Assembly (NCBI GenBank): GCA_964651395.1 | Contig: CAZYXZ010000008.1 | Location: 1 to 60,787 of the forward strand | DNA length: 60,787 bases | Source of the DNA: CAZYXZ01 sp964651395 | GTDB taxonomy: Bacteria > Actinomycetota > Actinomycetes > BP-191 | Direction of reading: 5' to 3' | Shown here: positions 33,974-45,528 of the stretch, in pieces | Position numbering within the stretch: position 1 is the first letter of the stretch | Layout of the letters: each line of letters starts with the position of its first letter | Notes under the pieces: generated by a model | Databases searched by the model: none | Told to the model about the DNA's origin: nothing | What the model saw: the letters and a program-made list of their open reading frames with translations, nothing else | Position numbers and translations under genes: made by a program

Positions 33974-34534
33974 ATGAATCCCGACCTGCTGGAGCGGGCA
34001 CAGGCGAACACCGCGAAGATCCTGGCCAACGTCTCGGCGGACCAGCTCGACGCGCCGACGCCCTGCGCGTCCTGGGCCGTGCGCGACGTCGTGAACCACG
34101 TCGTCGCAGGCGCGCACTGGTTCGCCATCACGACGGAGACCGGCAACGCCCCGGAGCTCCCGGACACCGACTACACCGCGGACGCGGTGGCGTCGTACAC
34201 CGACGGGTCGGCGAAGGCGCTGGCCGCGTTCCGCGCGCCGGGCGCCCTCGAGAAGCCCGTGAAGCTGCCGTTCGGCGAGTTTCCGGGGATCGCGTTCCTC
34301 GGGCTGGCCCTCATCGACACCTTCACGCACGGGTGGGACCTCGCCAAGGCCACCGGTCAGGACACCGACATCGACCCGGAGCTCGCGGAGCAGGTGCTGG
34401 CCCTGGCGCAGGCGTCCATCCCGGACCAGTTCCGCGGCCCGGACAAGGCGGCGCCGTTCGGTCCGCAGGCCTCCGACTCCGACGCGCTGAGCAGCGCCGA
34501 CAAGGTCGCCGCGTTCCTGGGCCGCACTGTCTAG
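33974..34534 (+). CDS. TIGR03086-type metal-binding protein (maleylpyruvate isomerase/DinB fold)
   Basis: The 186-residue protein has LDAPTPCASWAVRDVVNHVV with the first metal His and DTFTHGWDLAKATGQD with the later His. Both are hallmarks of the mycothiol-dependent maleylpyruvate isomerase/TIGR03086 group, a four-helix DinB-like bundle. Members are thought to be thiol-dependent enzymes, but the reaction of this subgroup is not known. The ATG at 33974 follows GAGAGGGGGCGG. Its end overlaps the DUF3052 gene by 8 bp. Confidence 0.85.
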   Translation: MNPDLLERAQANTAKILANVSADQLDAPTPCASWAVRDVVNHVVAGAHWFAITTETGNAPELPDTDYTADAVASYTDGSAKALAAFRAPGALEKPVKLPFGEFPGIAFLGLALIDTFTHGWDLAKATGQDTDIDPELAEQVLALAQASIPDQFRGPDKAAPFGPQASDSDALSSADKVAAFLGRTV

Positions 34535-34937
34535 CGCCGGCTACTCGGGTACACCGCTACCGCAGAAGCTGGGCATCAAGGCCGGTGCGCGGGTAGCCCT
34601 GCTGGGCGCACCGGCCGGGTTCGACGACGTCCTCGGGCCGCTCCCGGACGACGTCACCGTCGTGTCGCGGGCGAGCGGGCACTGCGACGTGGTCCTGGCC
34701 TTCGTCACGAAGCGCGCCGAGATCGAGCGCGGCATCGGCAAGCTCGGCGAGCTGGTCCGGCCGGCCGGCGGTCTCTGGTACGCATGGCCGAAGAAGGCGT
34801 CGAAGGTCCCGACCGACATCACCGAGGACACTCTCCGGGAGGTCGCGCTCCCGCTCGGTCTCGTCGACAACAAGGTGTGCGCGGTGACCGACGTCTGGTC
34901 GGGCCTGCGTCTGGTGTGGAGGCGAGAGAACCGGTGA
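34527..34937 (+). CDS. DUF3052 family protein with probable CTG start
   Basis: The product reads SSAGYSGTPLPQKLGIKAGA, the conserved opening of actinobacterial DUF3052, then DVVLAFVTKRAEIERGIGKL, WYAWPKKASKVPTDITEDTL and DNKVCAVTDVWSGLRLV. The family normally starts one or two residues before this segment. Here the only codon that can serve is CTG at 34527, overlapping the previous stop by 8 bp. The next in-frame ATG (34662) would delete a third of the domain. The 136-residue length is normal. Function unknown. Confidence 0.8.
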   Translation: MSSAGYSGTPLPQKLGIKAGARVALLGAPAGFDDVLGPLPDDVTVVSRASGHCDVVLAFVTKRAEIERGIGKLGELVRPAGGLWYAWPKKASKVPTDITEDTLREVALPLGLVDNKVCAVTDVWSGLRLVWRRENR

Positions 34938-36505
34938 GCGCGGTAGCGGACGTGCCGGTGACCGCCTCGAGGTCCGACGTCGTCGTCATCGGGGCGGGGC
35001 ACAACGCGCTCGTCGCCGCCGTGCTGCTGGCCCGCGGCGGGCTGTCGGTCACGGTCGTCGAGCAGGCCGACGTCGTGGGTGGCGCCGCGCGGACCGAGCA
35101 GCCGTTCCCCAGAGCGCCCGAGCTGCGCGCCTCGACCGGCGCGTACCTGCTCGGGCTGATGCCGCCGGAGCTCATGGCCGAGCTCGGTCTCGAACTGCCC
35201 CTGGTCCGCCGCGACCCGCACTACTTCCTGCCGACGACCGGCGACCGGTACCTGCTCTTCGGTTCCGACGCCGCCGAGACGCGACGGCAGATGGAGGCCT
35301 TCTTCTCCACCGCCGACTGGTCGGCGCACACGCGGTTGCAGACCGAGCTGGACCAGCTGCGGGAGGACGTCGCGCCGACCTGGCTGACCGAGCCGGTCGG
35401 CATCGAGGAGACCGCCGAGCGCCACGTCCGGCCGGCCCTGCGCACGGCGTTCGTCGACCTCTGCCGCGGCTCCGCGCTGGACTACCTCCGCAAGTTCGGC
35501 TTCGAGAGCGACCTGCTGGTGGCGATGTACGCCGTCACCGACGGCGTCAGCGGGCTCTCCGCCGGCATCGCCACGCCGGGGTCCGGGATGAACTTCCTCG
35601 TGCACAACATGTGCCGCCTGCCCGGCGCCGACGGCACCTGGATGATCGTCGCCGGCGGCATGGGCGAGGTGACCCGCCGACTCGCGTTGCTCGCCCACCG
35701 CGCCGGCGCGGCCATCCGCACCGGCGTGGGCGTGATGTCCATCGATGTCTCCGGCGGTGCGGTCCAGGGCGTCACGCTCGCGGACGGCAGCGTGATCCGC
35801 ACCTCGACCGTGGTGGCGGGTTGCGACCCGTTCCGGCTGCGCGCGCTCGCCGGCGACGCGCTCCCCGCTGCGTTCGCGCAACGTCTCGACGCCGTCGAGC
35901 GCACCGGTACGACGATGAAGGTGAACCTCGCGCTGTCCGGGCTGCCGCGGTTCACGTGCCTGCCCGAGGACCGCGGGCAGCACAGCGCCACCATGCACCT
36001 GCTTCCGCAGGACGACGACGTGTTGGGCGCAATCGAGCGTTCGTGGGCCGACGCCGCCTCCGGCCGGCTGGCCGACGTACCGACGATCGAGTGGTACCTG
36101 CACACGACGGCCGACCCGTCGTTGCGCGACGCGGCCGGCCATCACTCGAGCGCGCTCTTCGTGCAGTGGGTGCCGTACGCGCTGGAGGGGTCGAGCTGGG
36201 AGGCCGAGGAGTCGGCGTACGTCGAGCGGCTGCTCGGCGTGTGCGACCGCTTCGCGCCCGGGACCTCCGACCTCGTCGTCGACTACATGGCGCTGACCCC
36301 GCCGAAGATCGAGGCGCACTTCGGCATCACGGGTGGGCACATCCACCACGTCGACAACACGGTCGGCTTCGCCGACCGGATCCCCTACGCCGTCGGCGTC
36401 GACGGCCTCTACGCGGCGAGCGCCGGCTGTCACCCCGCGGGTTCGGTGATCGGCGCAGCCGGGCACAACGCCGCGAAGAAGGTGCTGGCCGACCTCGGCC
36501 GCTAG
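34934..36505 (+). CDS. Phytoene dehydrogenase-like FAD oxidoreductase
   Basis: The GTG at 34934 overlaps the DUF3052 stop (GTGA). The 523-residue protein has the Rossmann motif VVVIGAGHNALVAAVLLARG, then VTVVEQADVVGGAARTEQ. The central GADGTWMIVAGGMGEVTRRL is usual in the CrtI/retinol-saturase group. The C-terminal FAD loop is DGLYAASAGCHPAGSVIGAA. Enzymes of this group desaturate or isomerise carotenoids, retinoids or other polyprenoid lipids. No carotenoid synthesis gene is nearby, so the substrate is open. It ends in a CTAG shared with the first P450. Confidence 0.88.
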   Translation: MSAVADVPVTASRSDVVVIGAGHNALVAAVLLARGGLSVTVVEQADVVGGAARTEQPFPRAPELRASTGAYLLGLMPPELMAELGLELPLVRRDPHYFLPTTGDRYLLFGSDAAETRRQMEAFFSTADWSAHTRLQTELDQLREDVAPTWLTEPVGIEETAERHVRPALRTAFVDLCRGSALDYLRKFGFESDLLVAMYAVTDGVSGLSAGIATPGSGMNFLVHNMCRLPGADGTWMIVAGGMGEVTRRLALLAHRAGAAIRTGVGVMSIDVSGGAVQGVTLADGSVIRTSTVVAGCDPFRLRALAGDALPAAFAQRLDAVERTGTTMKVNLALSGLPRFTCLPEDRGQHSATMHLLPQDDDVLGAIERSWADAASGRLADVPTIEWYLHTTADPSLRDAAGHHSSALFVQWVPYALEGSSWEAEESAYVERLLGVCDRFAPGTSDLVVDYMALTPPKIEAHFGITGGHIHHVDNTVGFADRIPYAVGVDGLYAASAGCHPAGSVIGAAGHNAAKKVLADLGR

Positions 36506-37689
36506 GCCGGGGTGAACACCACCGGGAGGGCGGCCGGAGACCGGAAGACCGCGCCGTGGATGTGCACGTCGTCGCCGTCAGGGTCGATTCGCAGGTCGGG
36601 GAACCGGTCGAGCAGCGCCTCGAGCGCGATGCGCATCTCCAGCCGCGCGAGGTGCATGCCCAGGCACATGTGCGGGCCTGTCCCGAAGCTGTGGTTCTGC
36701 TTCAGCGGACGGTGGATGTCGAAGACGTCCGGGTTGTCGACGAACGCCGGGTCCCGGTTGGCGGCGCCGATGCACAAGGTCACCGTGTCCCCGACGTCGA
36801 CCGTCGTACCGGCCAGGTCGGACGGCTGCTCGGGCGAGCGCACGATGATGAGCAGCGGCGGCTCCCAGCGCAGCGACTCCTCCACCGCCTGCTGGACGAG
36901 CGAGCGGTCGGCCCGTACGTCGGCGAGCTGGTCCGGGTGCGAGAGCAGCGCGTAGAGCATGTTGCCGGTCGCGCGGAACGTCGTCTCCGCACCGGCCGGC
37001 ATGAGCAGCAACAGGAACGGCAGGATCTCCTCGTCCGTGAGCTCGCGGCCGTCCACCTCCGCGCGCACCAGCTCGCTGAGCAGGTCGCCGGTCGGGTTGT
37101 CGCGGCGGTCGTCGAGCAGCGGCTTGAGGTACTCCCGTAGCTCAGCCGACGCCGCGAGGCCGCGGTCGTAGTCGACGTGGAACGCGATGATCGCCATCGC
37201 CCACCGGTGGAACGTGTGGTAGTCCTCGTCCGGGAGGCCGAGGATCCGCGCGATCACGCGCACGGGGTAGTCGTAGGCGAACTCGGAGATCAGCTCCGCA
37301 CTGCCCCGCGACGCGAACCCGTCGATCAGCTCGTCGGCGAGCGGCCGGATCAGCTCGTCGGCCCATCGCTGCAGGAGCGCGGGCCGGAACGCCTGCGCCA
37401 CGAGGCTGCGGTGCTGCATGTGCTCGGAGCCGTCCATCTCCAGGATCGTGCGGCCCATGACCGGGCCCATGACCTCCGCGATCAGCCGCGACGAGAACGC
37501 GGTGTCGTCCCGCAGCACGCCGGTGACGAGGTCGTGGTCGAGGACGAGATAGGACTGGCCGTTGGTCGAGACCATGCCAGGGACGTGCTGCACGGGGCAC
37601 TGCGCGCGCGAGGCGTTGAGGTGCGGGTACGGGTCCCGGACGTCCCCACCACCCGGCATGGGGATCCGCTCGGTGACGTCGTCTGTCAT
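36502..37689 (-). CDS. Cytochrome P450 (first of tandem pair in coordinate order)
   Basis: The 395-residue soluble bacterial P450 has the I-helix AGAETT (232-237), the K-helix ExxR in ESLRWEPP (271-274) and haem ligand Cys342 in FGTGPHMCLGMHLA. It is about 45% alike by eye to the neighbouring P450 over the whole length, so the pair arose by duplication. It lies 19 bp downstream of the other P450, in one operon. No ferredoxin or ferredoxin reductase is adjacent. A hydroxylation of a lipid or terpenoid is plausible from context. Confidence 0.93.
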   Translation of the reverse strand: MTDDVTERIPMPGGGDVRDPYPHLNASRAQCPVQHVPGMVSTNGQSYLVLDHDLVTGVLRDDTAFSSRLIAEVMGPVMGRTILEMDGSEHMQHRSLVAQAFRPALLQRWADELIRPLADELIDGFASRGSAELISEFAYDYPVRVIARILGLPDEDYHTFHRWAMAIIAFHVDYDRGLAASAELREYLKPLLDDRRDNPTGDLLSELVRAEVDGRELTDEEILPFLLLLMPAGAETTFRATGNMLYALLSHPDQLADVRADRSLVQQAVEESLRWEPPLLIIVRSPEQPSDLAGTTVDVGDTVTLCIGAANRDPAFVDNPDVFDIHRPLKQNHSFGTGPHMCLGMHLARLEMRIALEALLDRFPDLRIDPDGDDVHIHGAVFRSPAALPVVFTPA

Positions 37690-37708
37690 TGCTGCCCCCG
37701 CGGCCGAT

Positions 37709-38953
37709 TCATCCGAAAAGGACAGGCAACGACGTGGGAGACCGGAAGGTCAGGCCGTGGATGTGCGGGTCGTCGCCGTCCGGGTCGAGGCGCAGGTTCG
37801 GCAGCCGGTCGAGTACGGCGTTGATGGCGATCTTCGTCTCGAGCCGCGCGAGGTGCATGCCCAGGCACATGTGCGGGCCGAAGCCGAAGGACATGTGCAG
37901 CTGCGGCTCGCGGAAGATGTCGAACTCGTCCGGGTTGGCGTAGCGGTTCTCGTCACGGTTCGCCGCGCCGAGCGAGACGCCGATACCGGCGCCCTTCGGC
38001 AGCAGCATCCCGCCGAGCTCGGTCTCGTAGGACGTCGACCGCATGATGAACAGCAGCGGCGGCTCCCAGCGCAGCGCCTCCTCGATCGCCTGTGGCAGCA
38101 GCGACCGGTCCTTGATGAGCGCGTCCATCTGGTCGGTGTGCGTGAGCAGCCCGAACAGCAGGTTGCCCGAGGAGCGGTACGTCGTCTCCGCACCGGCCGG
38201 GAGCAGCAGCTTGAGGAAGGAGAAGATCTCCTCGTCGGTCAGTACGTGCCCGTCGACCTCGGCCGAGCAGAGCTCGCTGATCAGGTCGTCCTGCGGGTCC
38301 ATGCGGCGGCGGTCGATGATCGTCTGGAAGTACTCGGAGAGCGCCCGCGAGGCGCGCATCCCGCGGTCGAAGTCGACGCCGACGCTGATCAGCTCGAGAC
38401 TCCACCGCTGGAACTTCGGCCAGTCCGCGTCTGGGAGACCGAGGATGCGGCTGATCACCTTCACCGGGAAGGGGAAGGTGAGCCCGCGCACCAGGTCCGC
38501 CTTGCCCTTGTCGGCGAACCGGTCGATGAGCTCGTCGACGGTCTTGCCGATGAGCTGGTCCGACCAGCGCTCGAGCATCTTGGTGCGGAACGCACGCGCG
38601 ACCAGGTTGCGGTGGCGGATGTGCTCGGGTGCGTCCATCTCGAGGATCGTGTGGCCCATGATCTGGCCCATCACCTCGGCGTAGCCGGTCGAGGTGAACC
38701 TCTCGCCGTCGTGCAGCACCTCTTGCACGAGCTCGTGGGAGAAGACGGTGTACATCGGAGGGACGTCCGGATCGGGCGCCTCGGCCGGAAGACCCATGAG
38801 TTCCCGCATGTCGACGCGCATGATCGGCTGCTCGCGACGCTGCACCGCGAAGTCGGGGTAAGGGTCCCGGACGTCGCCCGCGGCATTCGCGAACTGCTCG
38901 TCGGGGTCGAACTCGTAGAGGTCCTCGCCGGTATCGGGCGTGGCTGACTGCAT
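37709..38953 (-). CDS. Cytochrome P450 (upstream member of tandem pair)
   Basis: The 414-residue protein has AGAETT (253-258), EALRWEPP with ExxR at 292-295, and Cys363 in FGFGPHMCLGMHLA. The substrate-recognition loops differ from the sister P450, which suggests a different or sequential substrate. The ATG at 38953 has GGAGGGG upstream, and TAGGAT (38994-38989, minus strand) could be its -10. It diverges from a hydrolase gene with 49 bp between. Confidence 0.93.
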   Translation of the reverse strand: MQSATPDTGEDLYEFDPDEQFANAAGDVRDPYPDFAVQRREQPIMRVDMRELMGLPAEAPDPDVPPMYTVFSHELVQEVLHDGERFTSTGYAEVMGQIMGHTILEMDAPEHIRHRNLVARAFRTKMLERWSDQLIGKTVDELIDRFADKGKADLVRGLTFPFPVKVISRILGLPDADWPKFQRWSLELISVGVDFDRGMRASRALSEYFQTIIDRRRMDPQDDLISELCSAEVDGHVLTDEEIFSFLKLLLPAGAETTYRSSGNLLFGLLTHTDQMDALIKDRSLLPQAIEEALRWEPPLLFIMRSTSYETELGGMLLPKGAGIGVSLGAANRDENRYANPDEFDIFREPQLHMSFGFGPHMCLGMHLARLETKIAINAVLDRLPNLRLDPDGDDPHIHGLTFRSPTSLPVLFG

Positions 38954-39002
38954 GGGGCGACCCCTCCGCGTTCCCTGACGTTCGTGTCATCCTAGACCCG
39001 CC

Positions 39003-39887
39003 ATGACGACCTTGAGCACCCCCACCCGGCACGACGTCCCGCCGGGCGGCCGCAGCGGCTTCACCGTGGTCGAGGACCGGCAGGTGCACTACCTGGAGTG
39101 GGGCCACGGCGGCGCGCCCGGCGTGCTGGCCCTGCACGGGGGCGGCCAGACGGCGTACATGTTCGAAGACCTCGGCGCCGCCTTGCGCGGCTCGCACCAC
39201 GTGCTGGCACCCGACTTCCCGAACCACGGCGAGTCCGACCCGTTCCCGGAGGCCCGGTTCTCCCGGCAGGCGCTCGCCGCGACGGTGCCGCCGTTGCTGG
39301 CCGACTTCGGCCTCTCCAGGGTCGTCGTCGTCGGGGCGTCGCTCGGCGGGATCACCGCGATCACGCTGGCTGCCGCGCATCCGGAGCTGGTGGCCGGCAT
39401 CGTGCTCATCGACGTCGGACACCGGCTGGAAGAGGCCGGCGTCGCGCGGATCATCGAGTTCATGAACGCGCACGAGTCCTTCGCGTCGCTGGACGAGGCG
39501 GCAGTCGCCATCTCGGCGTACCTGCCGAACCGCCCCCCGGCCGGCACCGCGCGGCTGACCCGCAACCTGCGCCAGCGCGACGACGGTCGCTGGGTCTGGA
39601 AGCACAGCCTCGGACGACACGGGTCGGCCGATGCGGCGCCGAGCGAGAGCTGGCGGGACCTGCTCGAGGGCCTGGACGACGACGCGCGTGGGATCGGCGT
39701 CCCGGTGCTCGTCCTCAGGGGCGCGTCGAGCGACGTGCTGTCGAACGACGGGGCGGAGGAGATCGCCGCGCTGATCCCGCGGTCGCGACTGGAGATCGTC
39801 GAGAAGGCCGGCCACCTCGCCGCCGGCGACAACCCGCACAGCACGGTGAGCCTCGTGCACGAGTTCCTCACGGAGATCGGCTGGTAG
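39003..39887 (+). CDS. Alpha/beta hydrolase
   Basis: The 294-residue protein has oxyanion loop LALHGGGQTAYMF, DFPNHGESDPFP, nucleophile Ser in VVGASLGGIT and base His in EKAGHLAAGDNP. Asp or Glu in VLVLRGASSDVLSN would be the acid. It is cytoplasmic and typical in length. It is 20 bp upstream of an acyl-CoA dehydrogenase gene and divergent from the P450 pair, so an ester or lactone in the same lipid degradation route is a reasonable guess. Confidence 0.85.
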   Translation: MTTLSTPTRHDVPPGGRSGFTVVEDRQVHYLEWGHGGAPGVLALHGGGQTAYMFEDLGAALRGSHHVLAPDFPNHGESDPFPEARFSRQALAATVPPLLADFGLSRVVVVGASLGGITAITLAAAHPELVAGIVLIDVGHRLEEAGVARIIEFMNAHESFASLDEAAVAISAYLPNRPPAGTARLTRNLRQRDDGRWVWKHSLGRHGSADAAPSESWRDLLEGLDDDARGIGVPVLVLRGASSDVLSNDGAEEIAALIPRSRLEIVEKAGHLAAGDNPHSTVSLVHEFLTEIGW

Positions 39888-39895
39888 TTCGCCGG

Positions 39896-39901
39896 TAGCC
39901 T
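39896..39901 (+). promoter_or_regulatory. Candidate -10 element (TAGCCT) for a leaderless acyl-CoA dehydrogenase transcript
   Basis: TAGCCT ends exactly six bases before the ATG at 39908, the spacing expected when the transcript begins at the start codon. It sits in the 20-bp gap after the hydrolase. It could therefore be an internal promoter. Confidence 0.4.
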
Positions 39902-39907
39902 GCGCGC

Positions 39908-41074
39908 ATGGACTTCCGGATCCCTGACGAGCTCACCGCCCTGCGCGAGTCGTTCGCGGCCTTCCTCGACCGCGAGGTCCGCCCCGTGGACGAGCGGTTC
40001 CGTGAGCGCATGTGGTCGGGGGGCGGCATGGACGCCGAGATGCTCGCCGCGGCGCTCGACATCAAGAAGCGCTCGTGCGCCGAGGGCTTCTACGCCGCGC
40101 ACCTGCCGGAGGAGGTCGGCGGCTGGGGGTTGTCGACGCTCGGCATGACGCTGCTGGTCGAGGACGCCGCGCGGTCCGGGCTGCGGATGGCGCTGTTCGC
40201 GGTCGGGCCGCCGAACCCCGAGGCGCCGTCGCCGCTGCTGCTCGAGCTGCCCAAGGAGCTGTGGCCGACGTACGTCGCGCCGCTCATGACCGGGGAGCAG
40301 TCGATGTGCTTCGCGCTCACCGAGCCGGAAGCGGGCAGCGACGCGCAGTCCATCAAGACGCGGGCCGTCAAGGACGGCGACGAGTGGGTCATCACCGGCA
40401 TGAAGCACTACATCACCAACGGCGACCGCGCCGACTTCGCGGTCGTCTTCGCGGTGACCGACCCGGAGAAGCGCGCGGCCGGGGGGATCACCGCCTTCGT
40501 CGTCCCGAAGAGCCAGTACACCGTCGGGAAGAAGCAGTACACGATCGCCGACACGCACCCGTTCGAGCTGATCTTCGACGGCGCGCGCGTCCCTGCCGAC
40601 CACGTGGTCGGTGAGGTCGGGCTCGGCTTCTTCGCCGGCATGCGCTTCCTCAACGCCGGGCGCGCCTTCATCGGCGCCCAGTGCCTCGGGCTGGCCGAGC
40701 TGTGCCTGGACCAGGCGGTCGCGCATGCCAACACGCGGACGGCGTTCGGCAAGCCGCTCGGGAAGTTCCAGGGCGTCTCGTTCCCGCTGGCCGACTCCAA
40801 GGCCGACATCGAGGCGATGCGCTGGCTGACCTACCACCTGGCCTGGTGCGTCGACGAGGGCCAGCAGCCGATGCTCGATGCGTCGATCGTGAAGCTCTAC
40901 AACACGGAGAAGGCCTACCAGGTGGCCGACCGCTGCCTGCAGGTCTTCGGCGGGATGGGGCTGCTCAAGGAGGGCCCGATCGAGGCGACGCTGCGCCACC
41001 TGCGCATGCTGCGCGTCGTCGAGGGCGCCAGCGAGGTGCAGAAGTTCGTCATCACGAAGGCCCTCGGCCTGTAG
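39908..41074 (+). CDS. Acyl-CoA dehydrogenase (FadE type)
   Basis: The 388-residue protein has MCFALTEPEAGSDAQSIKTR (FAD/substrate loop), ITGMKHYITNGDRADFAVVF, the RTAFGKPLGKFQGVSFPLAD stretch and a C-terminal RVVEGASEVQKFVI with the catalytic Glu. It catalyses FAD-dependent alpha,beta-dehydrogenation of an acyl-CoA in beta-oxidation; electrons go to an ETF not found here. It lies between the hydrolase and kgd genes on the same strand. Confidence 0.93.
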   Translation: MDFRIPDELTALRESFAAFLDREVRPVDERFRERMWSGGGMDAEMLAAALDIKKRSCAEGFYAAHLPEEVGGWGLSTLGMTLLVEDAARSGLRMALFAVGPPNPEAPSPLLLELPKELWPTYVAPLMTGEQSMCFALTEPEAGSDAQSIKTRAVKDGDEWVITGMKHYITNGDRADFAVVFAVTDPEKRAAGGITAFVVPKSQYTVGKKQYTIADTHPFELIFDGARVPADHVVGEVGLGFFAGMRFLNAGRAFIGAQCLGLAELCLDQAVAHANTRTAFGKPLGKFQGVSFPLADSKADIEAMRWLTYHLAWCVDEGQQPMLDASIVKLYNTEKAYQVADRCLQVFGGMGLLKEGPIEATLRHLRMLRVVEGASEVQKFVITKALGL

Positions 41075-41088
41075 GCAGCGGTGCCCGG

Positions 41089-41094
41089 TAATCT
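41089..41094 (+). promoter_or_regulatory. Candidate -10 element (TAATCT) for leaderless kgd
   Basis: TAATCT, a near-perfect TAnnnT, ends six bases before the kgd ATG at 41101. No ribosome-binding site is present. The geometry is that of a leaderless transcript starting at the A of ATG. Confidence 0.5.
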
Positions 41095-41100
41095 GGTGCC

Positions 41101-44628
<3,528 letters not shown>

Positions 44629-44802
44629 ATGTACTTCACCGACAAGGGGATCGAGGAGCTGGCCGAGCGCCGCGGTGCGGAGACCGTAACGCTCACCTGG
44701 GTCGCCGAGCGGTTGCGCGACTACGTCGATCTCAACCCGGAGGTCGAGGGCACGGTGGACCGGCTGGCCACCTGGCTGGCCCGGCTGGACGACGAGGACT
44801 AA
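44629..44802 (+). CDS. Small DUF6104-like protein
   Basis: The 57-residue protein reads MYFTDKGIEELAERRGAE, then VTLTWVAERLRDYVDLNPEV and RLATWLARLDDED. This matches a short actinobacterial family of unknown function that is often found beside kgd. The ATG directly follows the kgd TAG with no base between and no ribosome-binding site, so translation must be coupled to kgd. A role linked to 2-oxoglutarate dehydrogenase is an inference from position. Confidence 0.8.
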   Translation: MYFTDKGIEELAERRGAETVTLTWVAERLRDYVDLNPEVEGTVDRLATWLARLDDED

Positions 44803-44815
44803 CTAGGGAGTCCGC

Positions 44816-45394
44816 ATGGCGAGGAAGTTCTCCTTCGGCCCGTCCCTGTCCATCAAGGGCCGCAAGTGGAAGGGCCTGCGCGGCTGGGCCGGCAAGCCGT
44901 TCCACCCGCCGCTCACCGACGTGCCGATCACGGCGTACCTCCTCGGCGCCGTCTTCGACGTGCTGTCGCTGCTGCTGCACTCCGACCGTCCCGAGGTGTC
45001 GCACCAGCTCTACGTCGCGGGCGGCTGGTGCTTCCTCGCCGGCGCGCTCGTCTCGCTGCCGACCGCCCTCACCGGCTGGGCCGACTGGCACCGCTCGTCC
45101 AAGGTGGGCACGCAGGCCAGGCGCACGATCAACTCGCACGCGATCCTCATGATCGCGACGTCGGTGATCGTCCTGGTGGACATCGCGCTGCGCTACAACA
45201 AGTACGACGACCACGGCTGGGCACCGGGCTGCATCGTCGCGCTCTCCGTGCTGGCCGCGCTCGTGGTCTCGACCGGTGCGACGTACGGCGGCGCCCTGGT
45301 CTACGAGTACGGCTTCAACGTCGAGACCAGCGGCGACCACCCCGTCTGGCACGAGTCAGAGGAAGACGTCTACCCCGGCGACGACAAGCACTGA
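44816..45394 (+). CDS. DUF2231 family membrane protein
   Basis: The 192-residue protein has four hydrophobic helices. The DUF2231 start is FHPPLTDVPITAYLLGAVFD, followed by GGWCFLAGALVSLPTALTGWADWHR. DUF2231 proteins have an unknown, possibly redox, role in the membrane. The ATG at 44816 follows AGGGAG. It is the third gene of the kgd group; its stop is directly followed by the left arm of an inverted repeat. Confidence 0.85.
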   Translation: MARKFSFGPSLSIKGRKWKGLRGWAGKPFHPPLTDVPITAYLLGAVFDVLSLLLHSDRPEVSHQLYVAGGWCFLAGALVSLPTALTGWADWHRSSKVGTQARRTINSHAILMIATSVIVLVDIALRYNKYDDHGWAPGCIVALSVLAALVVSTGATYGGALVYEYGFNVETSGDHPVWHESEEDVYPGDDKH

Positions 45395-45429
45395 CCAACC
45401 CGTTGAGGTGGGAGTTTCAGCCGTTGGCT

Positions 45430-45439
45430 NNNNNNNNNN
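45430..45439. other. Assembly gap (10 N)
   Basis: This placeholder run of 10 N lies inside the inverted repeat. The strong neighbouring GC hairpin probably caused the sequencing failure, so the true content is unknown. Confidence 0.98.
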
Positions 45440-45471
45440 GATACAATGCACCCCCGGCGACCACACCAAGT

Positions 45472-45491
45472 CCCCCCCCGTTTGGGGGGGG
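45472..45491. terminator. C8-GTTT-G8 hairpin
   Basis: Eight C (45472-45479), the loop GTTT and eight G (45484-45491) make a perfect, very stable stem. No T-run follows on either strand. It may stop transcription from both convergent genes. Homopolymer lengths may be wrong, because reads are unreliable there. Confidence 0.45.
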
Positions 45492-45528
45492 TGTTACCCG
45501 CGGTGGATCAAAACCCCACCTCAACGGT

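Larger units (their letters stand above)
45400..45527. repeat. Inverted-repeat intergene between convergent genes, containing the second assembly gap
   Basis: CCGTTGAGGTGGG (45400-45412) and its exact reverse complement (45515-45527) flank about 100 bases. Each arm begins within a few bases of a stop codon: the DUF2231 stop at 45394 and the hydrolase stop at 45529-45531. Allowing single-base gaps, the match extends on both sides. The interior holds the N-run, an AT-rich spot (GATACAATG) and a C8-GTTT-G8 hairpin. It could act as a two-way terminator or be a small inserted palindromic repeat. Confidence 0.8.

Noticed and set aside
34541..36466. 641-codon minus-strand open frame opposite the phytoene dehydrogenase-like gene
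   Set aside because: No motif is present; it is explained as a shadow of the plus-strand gene.
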